From positions 1 through 64,000 of the forward strand of contig JANQLB010000134.1 in assembly GCA_028280805.1 (NCBI GenBank): a stretch of 64,000 bases of DNA, in the 5' to 3' direction. This DNA is from Tissierellales bacterium (GTDB lineage Bacteria > Bacillota > Clostridia > Tissierellales > VENL01). Positions 1-8,950 of the stretch are shown here, piece by piece; positions within the stretch are counted from its first letter, which is position 1, and every line of letters starts with the position of its first letter. The notes under the pieces are model-generated. The model had not been told where the DNA came from. It saw only the letters and a program-made list of their open reading frames with translations, and ran no database searches. Made by a program: the position numbers and the translations under genes.

Positions 1-457
1 TCCACATACATGGCAATTATAGGTTCTACATGACAAATCTTTTGTCTGACTTGATTTGTTACCACATTTAGAACAAAGTTGACTACTAGCATAATTAGAT
101 GGTGCTATTATAACTTCCCTTCCATACCAATTAGCTTTATACTCTAACATTTTTCTAAACTCTGACCATGATACTTCCGATATTACTTTAGCTAGTTTAT
201 GATTTTTAAGCATATTACTAACTTTCAAATCTTCTAAAATTATTACTTGGTTTTCGTTGATAATCTTTGAAGATAGTTTCTGCAAGAAATCATTCCTTTG
301 ATTAGTTATTCTCTCATGTAATTTTGCTACTTTTAACCTTGATTTTACTCTGTTTTTACTACCCTTTTTCTTTCTTGATAACTCTTTTTGTAATTTTTTT
401 AATCGTTTTTCTGATTTTCTTAACCATCTTATAGAAGATGGGAGAATTTCGCACATT
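1..457 (-). pseudogene. tnpB: TnpB (IS200/IS605 OrfB) C-terminal fragment, runs off left edge
   Basis: Reading the minus strand from an ATG at 457 gives an open frame to the window edge that matches the middle and end of TnpB, the RNA-guided nuclease of IS200/IS605 and IS607 elements. Visible are the basic helix LRKSEKRLKKLQKELSRKK, the RuvC-II Glu region VIILEDLKV, and the first half of the zinc finger (CSKCG, then C-x6-C ending CHVCG). The N-terminal half, including the first catalytic Asp, is absent: a stop lies just before the ATG and the M23 gene terminator is only about 10 bases away. The last catalytic Asp would be outside the window. It is therefore a truncated remnant, not a working transposon gene; whether its 3' end and guide RNA survive cannot be seen. 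Confidence 0.85.
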
Positions 458-463
458 TAAGTT

Positions 464-483
464 AAAAAGGGGCTTACGCCCCT
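464..483 (-). terminator. Rho-independent terminator of the M23 gene
   Basis: On the minus strand GGGGC-GTAA-GCCCC is followed by TTTTT, starting 5 bases after the M23 stop codon. Confidence 0.85.
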
Positions 484-487
484 AGTA

Positions 488-1618
488 TTACTTCTTTTTA
501 ACCCAAGGATATGGATCAACGTGTTTACCATTTTCTCTTACTTCAAAGTGAAGATGCGGTCCTGTTGAATGACCGGTACTTCCAGCTTTAGCTATAGTTT
601 GTCCTCGTTCTACCCATTGTCCTTCCTTAACTAACAGCTTAGAGTTATGAGCATACAATGTGGTTACTTTACCACCATGATCAATTATAACGACATTCCC
701 GTATCCGCCAAGACTCCCGGAATGTTGTACCTTACCACTGTTAGCTGCTACTATTTTAGCTCCTGTTGGAGTCTTTATATCCATCCCATTGTGCATTCTT
801 CTGTCTTTCCATATAGGATGAGTTCTCCAACCATATGAGGAAGAAATGTGATAGTATCCTGGTGCAGGCCAGCTCATTTCACCACCTGCGTATTCCATAG
901 CTAACTGCTTTTTCTTAATATCTTCTTCAATTTCCTCAGATAATTTATTAAGTTCTTTAAGCTGCCTTAAGCTTTCCTGTTTATCTTGTTCCAGACTACT
1001 CATCAAACGCTGCTTAGACCTAGTAGCAACCTCAAGTTCTTCTTTTTTAATAGAAATCTTTTTCTTCATAACTTGAGCTTCTGCATGCTTTTCTTCTAAG
1101 TCAAGTTTCTTCTCTTGAATTATCTCTTTTTGCTCTTTCATATACTTAAGTAATTCAACATCATGGTCTATTATTTTTTTTACCATGTCTACCCTTGTAA
1201 GTAAGTCTCTTAAATCTTTGGCTGAAAATATTATCTCTAAGTACCCTAAAGTGTTATTCTTATACATTGCTCTTAATCTAGAGTTAAAGGTGTCATTTTT
1301 AGTCTCAATATTTTGCTGTGCTTGATTTAATTCTTCTTTAGTTGTTGTAATTTGAAGATTAAGATTGGCAAGCTGATTTCCAACATCATTTAAGTTTTTC
1401 TCAACTTCATCAATCTGAGTATCCAGTTTGTCTATTTCTGCTGATACATCTTTTACTTGTTGATCTAATTGTCTCTGTTTCTTTTTGTTTTCTTCAATTT
1501 GATCATTAACATTTTCAAGTTTTTTCTTATCGTCTGAAATACTACTATCAGCATAGACAACAAATGCATTTAAAACTAGACAAATTACTAAAATTAAGAA
1601 AATTTTCTTCCTGCTAAT
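488..1618 (-). CDS. Secreted coiled-coil murein hydrolase activator/peptidase M23 (EnvC-like), AUU start
   Basis: The product is an exported peptidoglycan hydrolase or activator of the FtsEX-linked EnvC/PcsB type. No ATG, GTG or TTG exists in this frame before codon 118 (ATG at 1267), yet the frame stays open upstream and encodes an excellent signal peptide (SRKKIFLILVICLVLNAF, cleavage after VYA) and about 200 residues of Lys/Glu/Gln-rich coiled coil. The only plausible initiator is ATT at 1618-1616, seven bases after a GGGGG Shine-Dalgarno, giving 376 residues, a usual length for the family. The C-terminal M23/LytM domain keeps HNGMD and HLHFEV zinc-ligand motifs. It is the third gene of an ftsE-ftsX operon, beginning 18 bases after ftsX, so it probably acts in FtsEX-controlled septal or sporulation wall cleavage. 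Confidence 0.85.
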   Translation of the reverse strand: MSRKKIFLILVICLVLNAFVVYADSSISDDKKKLENVNDQIEENKKKQRQLDQQVKDVSAEIDKLDTQIDEVEKNLNDVGNQLANLNLQITTTKEELNQAQQNIETKNDTFNSRLRAMYKNNTLGYLEIIFSAKDLRDLLTRVDMVKKIIDHDVELLKYMKEQKEIIQEKKLDLEEKHAEAQVMKKKISIKKEELEVATRSKQRLMSSLEQDKQESLRQLKELNKLSEEIEEDIKKKQLAMEYAGGEMSWPAPGYYHISSSYGWRTHPIWKDRRMHNGMDIKTPTGAKIVAANSGKVQHSGSLGGYGNVVIIDHGGKVTTLYAHNSKLLVKEGQWVERGQTIAKAGSTGHSTGPHLHFEVRENGKHVDPYPWVKKK

Positions 1619-1630
1619 TTTCCTTCCCCC
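1616..1630 (-). promoter_or_regulatory. Ribosome binding site and AUU initiation codon of the M23 gene
   Basis: GGGGG at 1630-1626 is followed after seven bases by ATT at 1618-1616. The reading frame here has no standard start before the signal peptide, so this site decides the start. Confidence 0.65.
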
Positions 1631-1635
1631 TTTCT

Positions 1636-2538
1636 TTAGACTCTTAAGAATTTTCTTATTGATAATACACTACCTATTACACCAATACCTACTCCTATGG
1701 CAATAAACATTATAACAACATCATTTAATATTTGACTGTAAGGAATAAGGTATATTGTAAACAATACATAAAGTTCTTCTTTTATTATATTAAATAAATA
1801 CTTATATCCATAATAAACTGCTGCTATAGACAATACTGCACCTATTAACCCAAGCAACATACCTTCAATAACGAATGATCCTCTTATAAACCCATCCGTT
1901 GCTCCAACATATTTCATAATATTAATTTCTCGTTTTCTAGCTGCAACCGTTATCTTTATTGTATTTGAAATAATAAATACAGCTATTATTATTAGAACCC
2001 CTATAACTATTAACCCTCCTAATCTAACAAAATGAGTAATAATCATTAGCTGGTCTAAAACATCCTTAAGATAACGAACCTCATCAATACCTATTAATCC
2101 TGTTACTTTATTTACTACATCATCTGCATATTTAATGTCCTTTAACTGTATTATATATGAATTAGGAAATGGATTTTCTTCAATATCTGCCAGTAAATGT
2201 GTTTCATTCCCTAAATATTCTTCCATAAGTACAAGAGCCTGTTCTTTAGATTGAAATATTGAAGACAATACTCCATCCGTCTGGTTTATAGTTTGTCCAA
2301 TTGCATTAATCTCCTCTTTTTCTAAATCATTTTCAAGATATACTATGACTTCACCAAATTGACTTTTAGTTATTGATGCTATGTTATTAATATTTAAGAT
2401 AAGTATCAAAACTATGCCTAATATCATAAGAGCAGCAGTAACAGAACTAACAGATGCGAAACTCATCATCCTGTTTTTCCATATGCTGACAAAACCCTGC
2501 TTTATGATATGAACTCCGCTTCTAAGCTTCATTACCAT
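1636..2538 (-). CDS. ftsX: FtsX, permease-like subunit of the FtsEX complex
   Basis: FtsX is the membrane partner of the ATPase FtsE and passes conformational signals across the membrane to wall hydrolases. The protein (300 residues from the chosen start) has one N-terminal membrane segment, an extracytoplasmic domain of about 110 residues, then three C-terminal membrane segments, the standard FtsX/FtsX-like permease layout. I chose the ATG at 2538 because GAAGGG lies five bases upstream; a second ATG at 2532 is also possible. The start overlaps the last 17 bases of ftsE, so translation is coupled. The M23 hydrolase follows directly and is its likely partner. Confidence 0.93.
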   Translation of the reverse strand: MVMKLRSGVHIIKQGFVSIWKNRMMSFASVSSVTAALMILGIVLILILNINNIASITKSQFGEVIVYLENDLEKEEINAIGQTINQTDGVLSSIFQSKEQALVLMEEYLGNETHLLADIEENPFPNSYIIQLKDIKYADDVVNKVTGLIGIDEVRYLKDVLDQLMIITHFVRLGGLIVIGVLIIIAVFIISNTIKITVAARKREINIMKYVGATDGFIRGSFVIEGMLLGLIGAVLSIAAVYYGYKYLFNIIKEELYVLFTIYLIPYSQILNDVVIMFIAIGVGIGVIGSVLSIRKFLRV

Positions 2539-3208
2539 ACACACCCTTCTCTTCGTCTCGTACAATGCGACCTCTATTTAATGCTATTACTCTTTTCTTC
2601 ATATAATTTACTATCTCACTGGCATGTGTGGCCATTATTATTGTTGTACCTCTATTATTAATATCTTTAATTAACTTCATAATTTCCCATGCTGTATCTG
2701 GGTCTAAATTTCCTGTAGGCTCGTCCGCTATTATCAAATCAGGATTATTTACTAACGCTCTGGCTATTGAAACTCTTTGCTGCTCTCCTCCTGACAGTTG
2801 ATTGGGATAATTTTTTGCTTTATTACTTAAACCTACTAAACTAAGAATTATTGGAACTTGTCTTCTAATTTCTTTATTACAAGCACCAATTATTCTCATA
2901 GCAAAAGCTACGTTGTCATATACATTCTTTTGAGGCAGTAACCTGAAATCTTGAAAAACAATACCAATATTTCTTCTTAAGTAAGGTACTTTTCTGTTGC
3001 TAACCTTGGTTATGTCTTTATTCTTAAAATATATTCTACCTGATGTAGGTTCAGTTTCTTTTAAAAGCAGCTTTACCATGGTTGATTTTCCTGCACCGCT
3101 CTGCCCAACTAAAAATATGAATTCACCTTTATCTATACTTATATTTATATTTGATAATGCCCTTACATTATGGTCATACAATTTACTTACATTTATAAAC
3201 TCGATCAA
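2522..3208 (-). CDS. ftsE: FtsE, ATP-binding subunit of the FtsEX complex
   Basis: FtsE is a cytoplasmic ABC ATPase that drives FtsX. The 228-residue protein has Walker A GQSGAGKST near residue 35, signature LSGGEQQR near 138, Walker B LIIADEPTG and the H-loop ATHAS, all intact. The start is a TTG at 3208, nine bases after AGGAG; an ATG slightly upstream is out of frame. It is the first gene of the ftsE-ftsX-M23 operon. No sign of horizontal transfer is visible. Confidence 0.95.
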   Translation of the reverse strand: MIEFINVSKLYDHNVRALSNINISIDKGEFIFLVGQSGAGKSTMVKLLLKETEPTSGRIYFKNKDITKVSNRKVPYLRRNIGIVFQDFRLLPQKNVYDNVAFAMRIIGACNKEIRRQVPIILSLVGLSNKAKNYPNQLSGGEQQRVSIARALVNNPDLIIADEPTGNLDPDTAWEIMKLIKDINNRGTTIIMATHASEIVNYMKKRVIALNRGRIVRDEEKGVYGNEA

Positions 3209-3544
3209 AATACATCACTCCTATCTAAGGTCTTATGAAAACCATAGCTATTTAATATTTTCGACATAATAATTATAATTCCTTTATTTTTTAATATGTT
3301 TTATCAAAATCTTACATAATATCTTCAAATATGACTCTATTAATAATTGTAACAAATAATTCACTACTACTTCAAATGAATATTCTGCTAGTACTAACTA
3401 TGTTTTACTTTATAGATTATAGTTCTAGAGATTTATAAGAATTAATATATGCATTAACAGCTGATTAATAACTCTAATCCCTTGATTAAGGTATTTTAAA
3501 TATTATATTATATATAGTAATTACTTTCCTAGGAGGATTAAAGG
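3209..3544. other. AT-rich divergent intergenic region
   Basis: This separates ftsE (minus) from the cyclo-ligase (plus) and must hold both promoters. A possible plus-strand promoter lies around 3482-3510 (TTGATT, then an ATATTA/TATATA stretch about 17 bases later). AGGAGG at 3532-3537 is the ribosome binding site of the next gene. I see no small ORF or strong hairpin. Confidence 0.5.
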
Positions 3545-4114
3545 ATGAATAAAAAATTAATAAGAAAACAAATTTTAAAACAAAGACAATCCATGTCCAA
3601 GAATGATGTTATTTCTAAAAGTATTAAGATTATTGACACTCTAATAAAGTTAGATTTTTATAAACTATCCGAAGTTATTATGACTTATGTTAATTTTAGA
3701 AATGAAGTTATAACTAAAGATTTAATAGTTAAATCCTTAGAAACCAAGAGAATAATAATACCTAAGACTATACCTCAGACTAAGAACCTTATACTATCAG
3801 AACTTAAAGATTATGAAAATGATTTAGATATAGGAATGTATGGTATATTAGAACCTAAAAAAGAGTTTATTAGACCTGTTTTTCATAATATTATTGATTT
3901 AATTATAGTTCCCGGAGCTGCATTTGATGTAAAAGGTAATAGAGTAGGTTATGGAGGGGGATATTATGATAGATTTTTTGAAAACTTAAATAAATCTATC
4001 CCTAAAATAGCACTAGCATTTGATTTTCAAATTATAAACGAAATTTCTACTGATGAATATGATGTTAAAATGGACTATATAATTACTGAAGATAAGATAA
4101 TAAAATGCAACTAA
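3545..4114 (+). CDS. 5-formyltetrahydrofolate cyclo-ligase
   Basis: This cytoplasmic enzyme uses ATP to convert 5-formyl-THF to 5,10-methenyl-THF, returning the storage folate to one-carbon metabolism. The 189-residue length is typical. The basic N-terminus (KKLIRKQILKQRQ) and the nucleotide and substrate-binding motif VPGAAFD...GYGGGYYDRF near residues 125-146 are intact. The ATG is preceded by AGGAGG at ideal spacing. It stands alone between divergent ftsE and convergent lon-like genes, with a long hairpin downstream. Confidence 0.93.
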   Translation: MNKKLIRKQILKQRQSMSKNDVISKSIKIIDTLIKLDFYKLSEVIMTYVNFRNEVITKDLIVKSLETKRIIIPKTIPQTKNLILSELKDYENDLDIGMYGILEPKKEFIRPVFHNIIDLIIVPGAAFDVKGNRVGYGGGYYDRFFENLNKSIPKIALAFDFQIINEISTDEYDVKMDYIITEDKIIKCN

Positions 4115-4227
4115 TTTAAAATATTTAAGGAAAAGATTAGAAAGGTAATCTTTAGAAGTCTCAGTAAACAAGCAACTGAAGAATTATAAGAAATATTTTT
4201 ATAGAGTAATATATAATACAAATTTTA

Positions 4228-4268
4228 AATAGCTTTAATCCTAAGTTACCATAGGATTAAAGCTATTT
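4228..4268. terminator. Bidirectional terminator between cyclo-ligase and Lon-like gene
   Basis: A perfect 17-base inverted repeat (AAATAGCTTTAATCCTA and its complement) with a 7-base loop lies between the convergent genes. It is near-symmetric, with T-rich flanks on both strands. Confidence 0.65.
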
Positions 4269-4356
4269 ACATTTAAGGCTTACAAAGGGATTCCAGCTTG
4301 CTTAATGTAAATCACATTTATTGATTTGAAGAAAATTCCTTGTCCCTTCATTTAGC

Positions 4357-6744
4357 TTATTCATAATTTTTATTGATATTTGCATACTTATCTAGTTTAT
4401 TTTGTACAAGATAGTTTATAGTACCAAATGGATAATTTCCTTTTTCATCTTTTTGCCCGGCAGAAACTCCGCTTAATACTTCTATACCTTCGTCAATTGT
4501 TTTAACCGCATATATATTAAATTTGCCTTCTTCAACAGCTTCAATTATTTCATCATCAAGCATAAGATTTACTATGTTTTGATGAGGAATTATTACTCCT
4601 TCTCCACCTTTAAATCCTTTTTGCTTACAAACTTTATAGTATCCTTCAATCTTTTCATTAGCTCCACCAATAGGCTGTATCATTCCCTTTTGATTAACAG
4701 AACCTGTAACGGCAATGGCTTGATTAATAGGAACTTCGGCTAAGCTGGAAAGTAAGGAATAAAGCTCTGTACTTGATGCACTGTCACCGTCAATTCCGTC
4801 GTAAGACTGCTCAAATGTTATACTGGCACTTAATGAAAGCGGTTTAGATTTAGCATATTTTTCTCCTAAGTATCCACTTAGTATAAGTACTCCTTTATCA
4901 TGTATACTACCACTTTGATCAACTTCTCTTTCAATATTTATAATCCCGTCTTTACCTACATAAGTTGAAGCAGTTATCTTATTTGGCTTACCAAAGGAAT
5001 ACTGACCTGCATCCATTACTGCAAGACCGTTTATTTCTCCAATTTTCTTTCCATAGGTATCTATGAGAATAGTTCCATCTATAAATAATTCTTGCAGTTT
5101 TTCCTCATATTTGTTATTTCTATAATTCTTTTCTTTAATAGCTTTATTTATACTCTCCGCTGTTACTATTTTTTGTTCATCAGCTTCAGCCCACGCATCA
5201 GCTTCATAAAGAATCTCAACAATTTCGTTAAATCTTGAAGTCAACTTTCTTTGATCCTCTGCTATTCTACTACTATATTCGATTATTTTACCCACAGCAG
5301 ACCTGTCAAAATCCTTAAGTGATTCTTTCTGAGCTTGATGAGCAATAAAGGATGAAATTTTTTCAATATTGTTCCTGTTTCTATCCATCTCAATGTCAAA
5401 ATCTGCCCTTATCTTAAATAGCTTTTTAAAGTCTTCATCATAAATATATAAAAGCTGATACGTATAATGGTCACCAACTATCATAACTTTAAGGTTAATT
5501 GGTATAGGTTGTGGTTTAATAGTTTCAGCTACTACACTGCCTTTATCAATATTTTCTATTTTAGCTTCTCCGGTAGTAAGAAATCTTTTTAACCCTTCCC
5601 AAGCATAAGGACTCCTTAAAATATCTTTAGCTTGAATTATTAAAAATCCACCATTTGCTTCATGGATAGTTCCCGGTTTAATACGTGTATGGTCTGTCCT
5701 AAGAATACCTCTCTCGTTAACATACTCTATTTTACCCAGAAGATTATAATAGTTTGGATTTGAATCTCTGACTACAGGAGCTCCTTGTTTTTCACTATTA
5801 TCAATAAATAAATTTATTTCATACCTATTAAAAAAATTCTGTTTTACATCACCTTTTAATAGTGCTTTTTTCAAAGAATCTTCTTCTTTTTCATCCTGTA
5901 GGAATTGATCTAAGTTTCTTACAATATCATCCTCTAATTCAACTAAAAACTGCTGTATATCTCCATTACCTTTAAATTCCTCTAATAAAGGATTAATATA
6001 GAAGTCTATAGCATCAAAAACTACCTTTTCAGTTAATTGATTAAGTCTATTATGAAGCTGTTCTTCTACATCTCTTAAGTTTTTAATTAAACTGATTGCA
6101 TTAATACTTAGCTCATTAGTTTTTTCCTTTAAAGCAGTAATCTCTTCCTCTGAAAGCTCAGCTATTTCATTTTCTTTTATTGGTCTTCCATCAACAAGAG
6201 GAATACTTACTAATCCCTTTTCTGTCTGTCTAAATACAAAATTATATTCTTTAGCCATTTCATTTAATTCATCTATAACCCCTTGAGCCTTTTTCTTATA
6301 TTGATTATAAATAATATTCTTTTTATCATCTACTTCCTTTGAACTTATTGCCTTAGGTATCTCTACTTTTAACTTAGAAATTATGGCATCAATCTTCTTC
6401 TTAAATAAGCATCCTTTCCCAGCATCTAATTTTATGGCTCTAGGACTCTCAGGTTTTTTAAAATTATAGACGTAACACCAGTCACTGGGAGTTTCTCTTT
6501 TCTTAGCATATTCATCAGCTATAGCTTTAGTATAAGTATTTCTTCCAGTCCCAGTAATGCCAGTTACGAATATATTGTATCCTTTCCTTTTTATAGACAC
6601 TCCAAAATTTAATGCTTTCATTGCTCTATCTTGACCAATTATATCTTTATGAGTTTTTATTTCCTTCGTAGTACTAAAGTTAAATTCACTTAACTCACAC
6701 CTTTTTTTAAGTTGGTCAATAGGTATTAATAAATTTTCTATCAA
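4357..6744 (-). CDS. Lon-family AAA+ ATP-dependent protease (PF13654-type)
   Basis: This is a soluble ATP-dependent protease of the LonB/LonC-like group, about 795 residues. The N-terminal AAA part has a Walker A of the TGTGRNT kind, usual for this family in place of GKT, and a long helical insertion. The C-terminal S16 domain has catalytic Ser in GDSAS and Lys in GGANEKIEG 43 residues later, the same spacing as in Lon. A GTG at 6753 overlaps the Shine-Dalgarno; I chose the TTG at 6744, eight bases after GGAGG. The gene is alone, with convergent and upstream neighbours separated by terminators. Substrates are unknown. Confidence 0.9.
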   Translation of the reverse strand: MIENLLIPIDQLKKRCELSEFNFSTTKEIKTHKDIIGQDRAMKALNFGVSIKRKGYNIFVTGITGTGRNTYTKAIADEYAKKRETPSDWCYVYNFKKPESPRAIKLDAGKGCLFKKKIDAIISKLKVEIPKAISSKEVDDKKNIIYNQYKKKAQGVIDELNEMAKEYNFVFRQTEKGLVSIPLVDGRPIKENEIAELSEEEITALKEKTNELSINAISLIKNLRDVEEQLHNRLNQLTEKVVFDAIDFYINPLLEEFKGNGDIQQFLVELEDDIVRNLDQFLQDEKEEDSLKKALLKGDVKQNFFNRYEINLFIDNSEKQGAPVVRDSNPNYYNLLGKIEYVNERGILRTDHTRIKPGTIHEANGGFLIIQAKDILRSPYAWEGLKRFLTTGEAKIENIDKGSVVAETIKPQPIPINLKVMIVGDHYTYQLLYIYDEDFKKLFKIRADFDIEMDRNRNNIEKISSFIAHQAQKESLKDFDRSAVGKIIEYSSRIAEDQRKLTSRFNEIVEILYEADAWAEADEQKIVTAESINKAIKEKNYRNNKYEEKLQELFIDGTILIDTYGKKIGEINGLAVMDAGQYSFGKPNKITASTYVGKDGIINIEREVDQSGSIHDKGVLILSGYLGEKYAKSKPLSLSASITFEQSYDGIDGDSASSTELYSLLSSLAEVPINQAIAVTGSVNQKGMIQPIGGANEKIEGYYKVCKQKGFKGGEGVIIPHQNIVNLMLDDEIIEAVEEGKFNIYAVKTIDEGIEVLSGVSAGQKDEKGNYPFGTINYLVQNKLDKYANINKNYE

Positions 6745-6842
6745 TACTTTCACCTCCGTTATTGATGGTTGTCTTATTTTTATATTACCCTTATTCTTTG
6801 TATATTCTACATAATAAAAAAATTTCCTACTATTTTTAAGTT

Positions 6843-6884
6843 AAAAAACTGCTTATTCTTAAATAGTTTAAGAATAAGCAGTTT
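6843..6884 (-). terminator. Terminator of the LysM gene
   Basis: AAACTGCTTATTCTTAAA and its complement form an 18-base stem with a 3-base loop followed on the minus strand by TTTTTT. Confidence 0.85.
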
Positions 6885-6912
6885 AAATGCAATAGTTTAT
6901 ATTACATTAAAA

Positions 6913-8163
6913 TTATTTTTTAACTCCACCGGCAATTTTGATATTTTTTTGATGATTATGATCAATCTGCCCGTCCTTATGTCTTGTACTGTTTAAAAAA
7001 TGAATATCAAAATGTCCGTGCATATTGTTATTCTTAATATAATCAAAATTAAGCCCCGGACCATAATTATCACTTCGCCAGTTTGTATGGTATCCGCCTA
7101 AATCATTATCATTACCAGCGTGAGGCATAGATGACAGGCTGGCTGCTATCCTTCTGCCATTGCAAACAATTATTGCAGGTCTGCTGCTCCAGCTAAAACT
7201 ACCTCCCCATATTTCTTTTAATTTTGCTGTATCTTGTGACGTTAACGTCTCTACATCAGCATGATTGGCTCCGGTAGTTCTTTTAGCGTTAAAGCTTTTC
7301 CCCGAATAGAAGTCTATAACTTTTATTTCAGCTCCAATAGATATTAAATATTGTGCTCCCTTCCACCAGTCCAGATATTCTCCGTATTGCTCTCCGGGCG
7401 TACTCATTACAGAAACATGATAGACCGGTACATTAACCTTATCTCCAATATTTAAACTCGTACTCTCACTAGCATTATTAGCTTTTAAAAGTTCATTTAC
7501 TTGAATACCATAATCCATACTTATACTCCAAAAAGTTTCTCCTTTTTTTACAGTATGGATTTTATAGGTTACAGATACTTGAGGTTGTTTTGGAATACTA
7601 CTTGTACTAAAACTTTGATTGGTTTTACTTTGCTCAAATGGAATTTTCAGTTTCTGACCTTCATAAATATAGCAACTTTCACTTAAGTTGTTTTGTGCTA
7701 ACAACTTGTTAACACATACATTAAATCTCTGACTTATCAACCAAGGTGTATCTCCGGATTTTACTGTATAATACTCAGTATTAGTGGTAGATTTTTTTAA
7801 AGGAATTTTAAGTACTTGTCCTACATAAATATATGAACTTTCACTTAGACCGTTTAACTGCATTAGTGAATGTAGACAAACTCCCTTTTCCTGACTAATA
7901 AGCCAAGGAGTGTCACCAGATTTTACCGAGTAATAATCATATTCCCCGGGTATAACTAATTTTTCTCCAATGTGTAGAATAGTGCTTTCACTAGCATTAT
8001 TATCACTCATAAGTTTATACATATCTACATTATATCTTTGACTTATTTTCCAAAAGGTATCACCGGCTTTAACAGTGTGAGTCTGTGCAAAAGCTGAATA
8101 AGACGTGGTAATCATAGTGAGTGCCAGAGTACCTATAAGGATTTTCTTCGTCAATTTATTCAT
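6913..8163 (-). CDS. Exported protein with four LysM domains and an uncharacterised His/Asp-rich C-terminal domain
   Basis: The protein is exported and binds peptidoglycan. A signal peptide (KKILIGTLALTMITTS, cleavage near AFA) is followed by four LysM repeats of about 45 residues, roughly at residues 30-73, 77-122, 132-177 and 200-245 (V-K-x-G-D/E-T-x-W-x-IS pattern). The last 160 residues form a domain common in clostridial LysM proteins but without a function I can name; it contains HADVE, IWGGSFSW, MPHAG, GHFDIHF and a terminal DHNHQ, suggesting a metal site. I chose ATG 8163, eight bases after AGGGAGTGG, over GTG 8175. Roles in spore coat or cortex, or in vegetative wall, are both possible. 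Confidence 0.85.
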   Translation of the reverse strand: MNKLTKKILIGTLALTMITTSYSAFAQTHTVKAGDTFWKISQRYNVDMYKLMSDNNASESTILHIGEKLVIPGEYDYYSVKSGDTPWLISQEKGVCLHSLMQLNGLSESSYIYVGQVLKIPLKKSTTNTEYYTVKSGDTPWLISQRFNVCVNKLLAQNNLSESCYIYEGQKLKIPFEQSKTNQSFSTSSIPKQPQVSVTYKIHTVKKGETFWSISMDYGIQVNELLKANNASESTSLNIGDKVNVPVYHVSVMSTPGEQYGEYLDWWKGAQYLISIGAEIKVIDFYSGKSFNAKRTTGANHADVETLTSQDTAKLKEIWGGSFSWSSRPAIIVCNGRRIAASLSSMPHAGNDNDLGGYHTNWRSDNYGPGLNFDYIKNNNMHGHFDIHFLNSTRHKDGQIDHNHQKNIKIAGGVKK

Positions 8164-8270
8164 TCCAATAACCACTCCCTTTTATTTTTGTATTACATTT
8201 ATTTAATAAATATTATATCATAACTTTTGGGTAATTTTGTGTTTGTCGTCTATGTAATTTCTGGTATGTT

Positions 8271-8296
8271 AAAACACCAGCTTGAACTGGTGTTTA
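8271..8296 (-). terminator. Terminator of the PrcB-like gene
   Basis: ACACCAG-TTCAAG-CTGGTGT followed by TTTT on the minus strand, about 40 bases after the stop codon. Confidence 0.8.
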
Positions 8297-8336
8297 TTAT
8301 AATACTAACTATGAATTTTTATTTACTTTATTATGT

Positions 8337-8783
8337 TTAATACGCAACTTCCAGCTTGATTTTTTTAGGTAATTCTTTAAGCTTGGTTTCTACTACAGTA
8401 AACGGGTATGTAAGCACCTGAGGAACTATCTGATCTGCTCCCGGATCTTTATATTTAGCTTTAACTACGAGGTCAAAAGTATCATCAGTTTTAATTTTTA
8501 CAATTTGATCAATCAATACCGAATAACCCTCAGTTCTCTTTTCACCTCTTGTAACTACAACATATACTTTGTCATCAATTTTACATGCTAATGCTCTTTC
8601 CTTCATTTTGTACTGAGGAAGGATTTCCATTATTTTTTCTGGAACTTGATTTTCTTCCAATACTTTGAACCCCACTTTATTATCTCCTTCATTAAAAATT
8701 AGTTTTGGTATAAACATTATCCCAAGTAAAACTGCTACAATTAAGACCAAAATCCAAATTCTTCTAGAATTATTACCTTTCAC
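8337..8783 (-). CDS. PrcB C-terminal domain membrane-anchored protein
   Basis: A 148-residue protein with one N-terminal membrane anchor (IWILVLIVAVLLGIMFI) and an extracytoplasmic domain that resembles the PrcB C-terminal family (PF14343), named after a regulator of a surface protease complex in Treponema. The diagnostic part is VVVTRGEKRTEGYSVLIDQI. The GTG start at 8783 lies six bases after AGGGGG. It appears monocistronic. Its partner in this organism is unknown; the LysM gene downstream is separated by a terminator. Confidence 0.7.
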   Translation of the reverse strand: MKGNNSRRIWILVLIVAVLLGIMFIPKLIFNEGDNKVGFKVLEENQVPEKIMEILPQYKMKERALACKIDDKVYVVVTRGEKRTEGYSVLIDQIVKIKTDDTFDLVVKAKYKDPGADQIVPQVLTYPFTVVETKLKELPKKIKLEVAY

Positions 8784-8910
8784 CTAATACCCCCTTTTAA
8801 CCGTGCTGGTACTAAAATACATACCTCTTCCTTAATTAATACTATTCCTCATATGCTAAAATTATGAATAATTTACACAGTATAGTTACGGGGATAATTT
8901 TTTTAAATTT

Positions 8911-8937
8911 AAAGGATGAGCTAAAACTCATCCTTTA
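8911..8937 (-). terminator. Terminator of the YitT gene
   Basis: AAAGGATGAG-TTTTAG-CTCATCCTTT just after the YitT stop codon on the minus strand. Confidence 0.8.
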
Positions 8938-8950
8938 GTTAATATTTACT

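Noticed and set aside
424-441. CCATCT-TATAGA-AGATGG hairpin as an IS200/IS605 end
   Set aside because: It lies inside the coding remnant of tnpB and is not at an element boundary that I can define.
3482-3497. CCTTGATTAAGG palindrome before the cyclo-ligase as an operator
   Set aside because: It is short, AT-rich and found once; no reason to prefer it over chance.
6745-6753. GTG 6753 as start of the Lon-like gene
   Set aside because: It overlaps the only Shine-Dalgarno (GGAGG); the TTG at 6744 has correct spacing.
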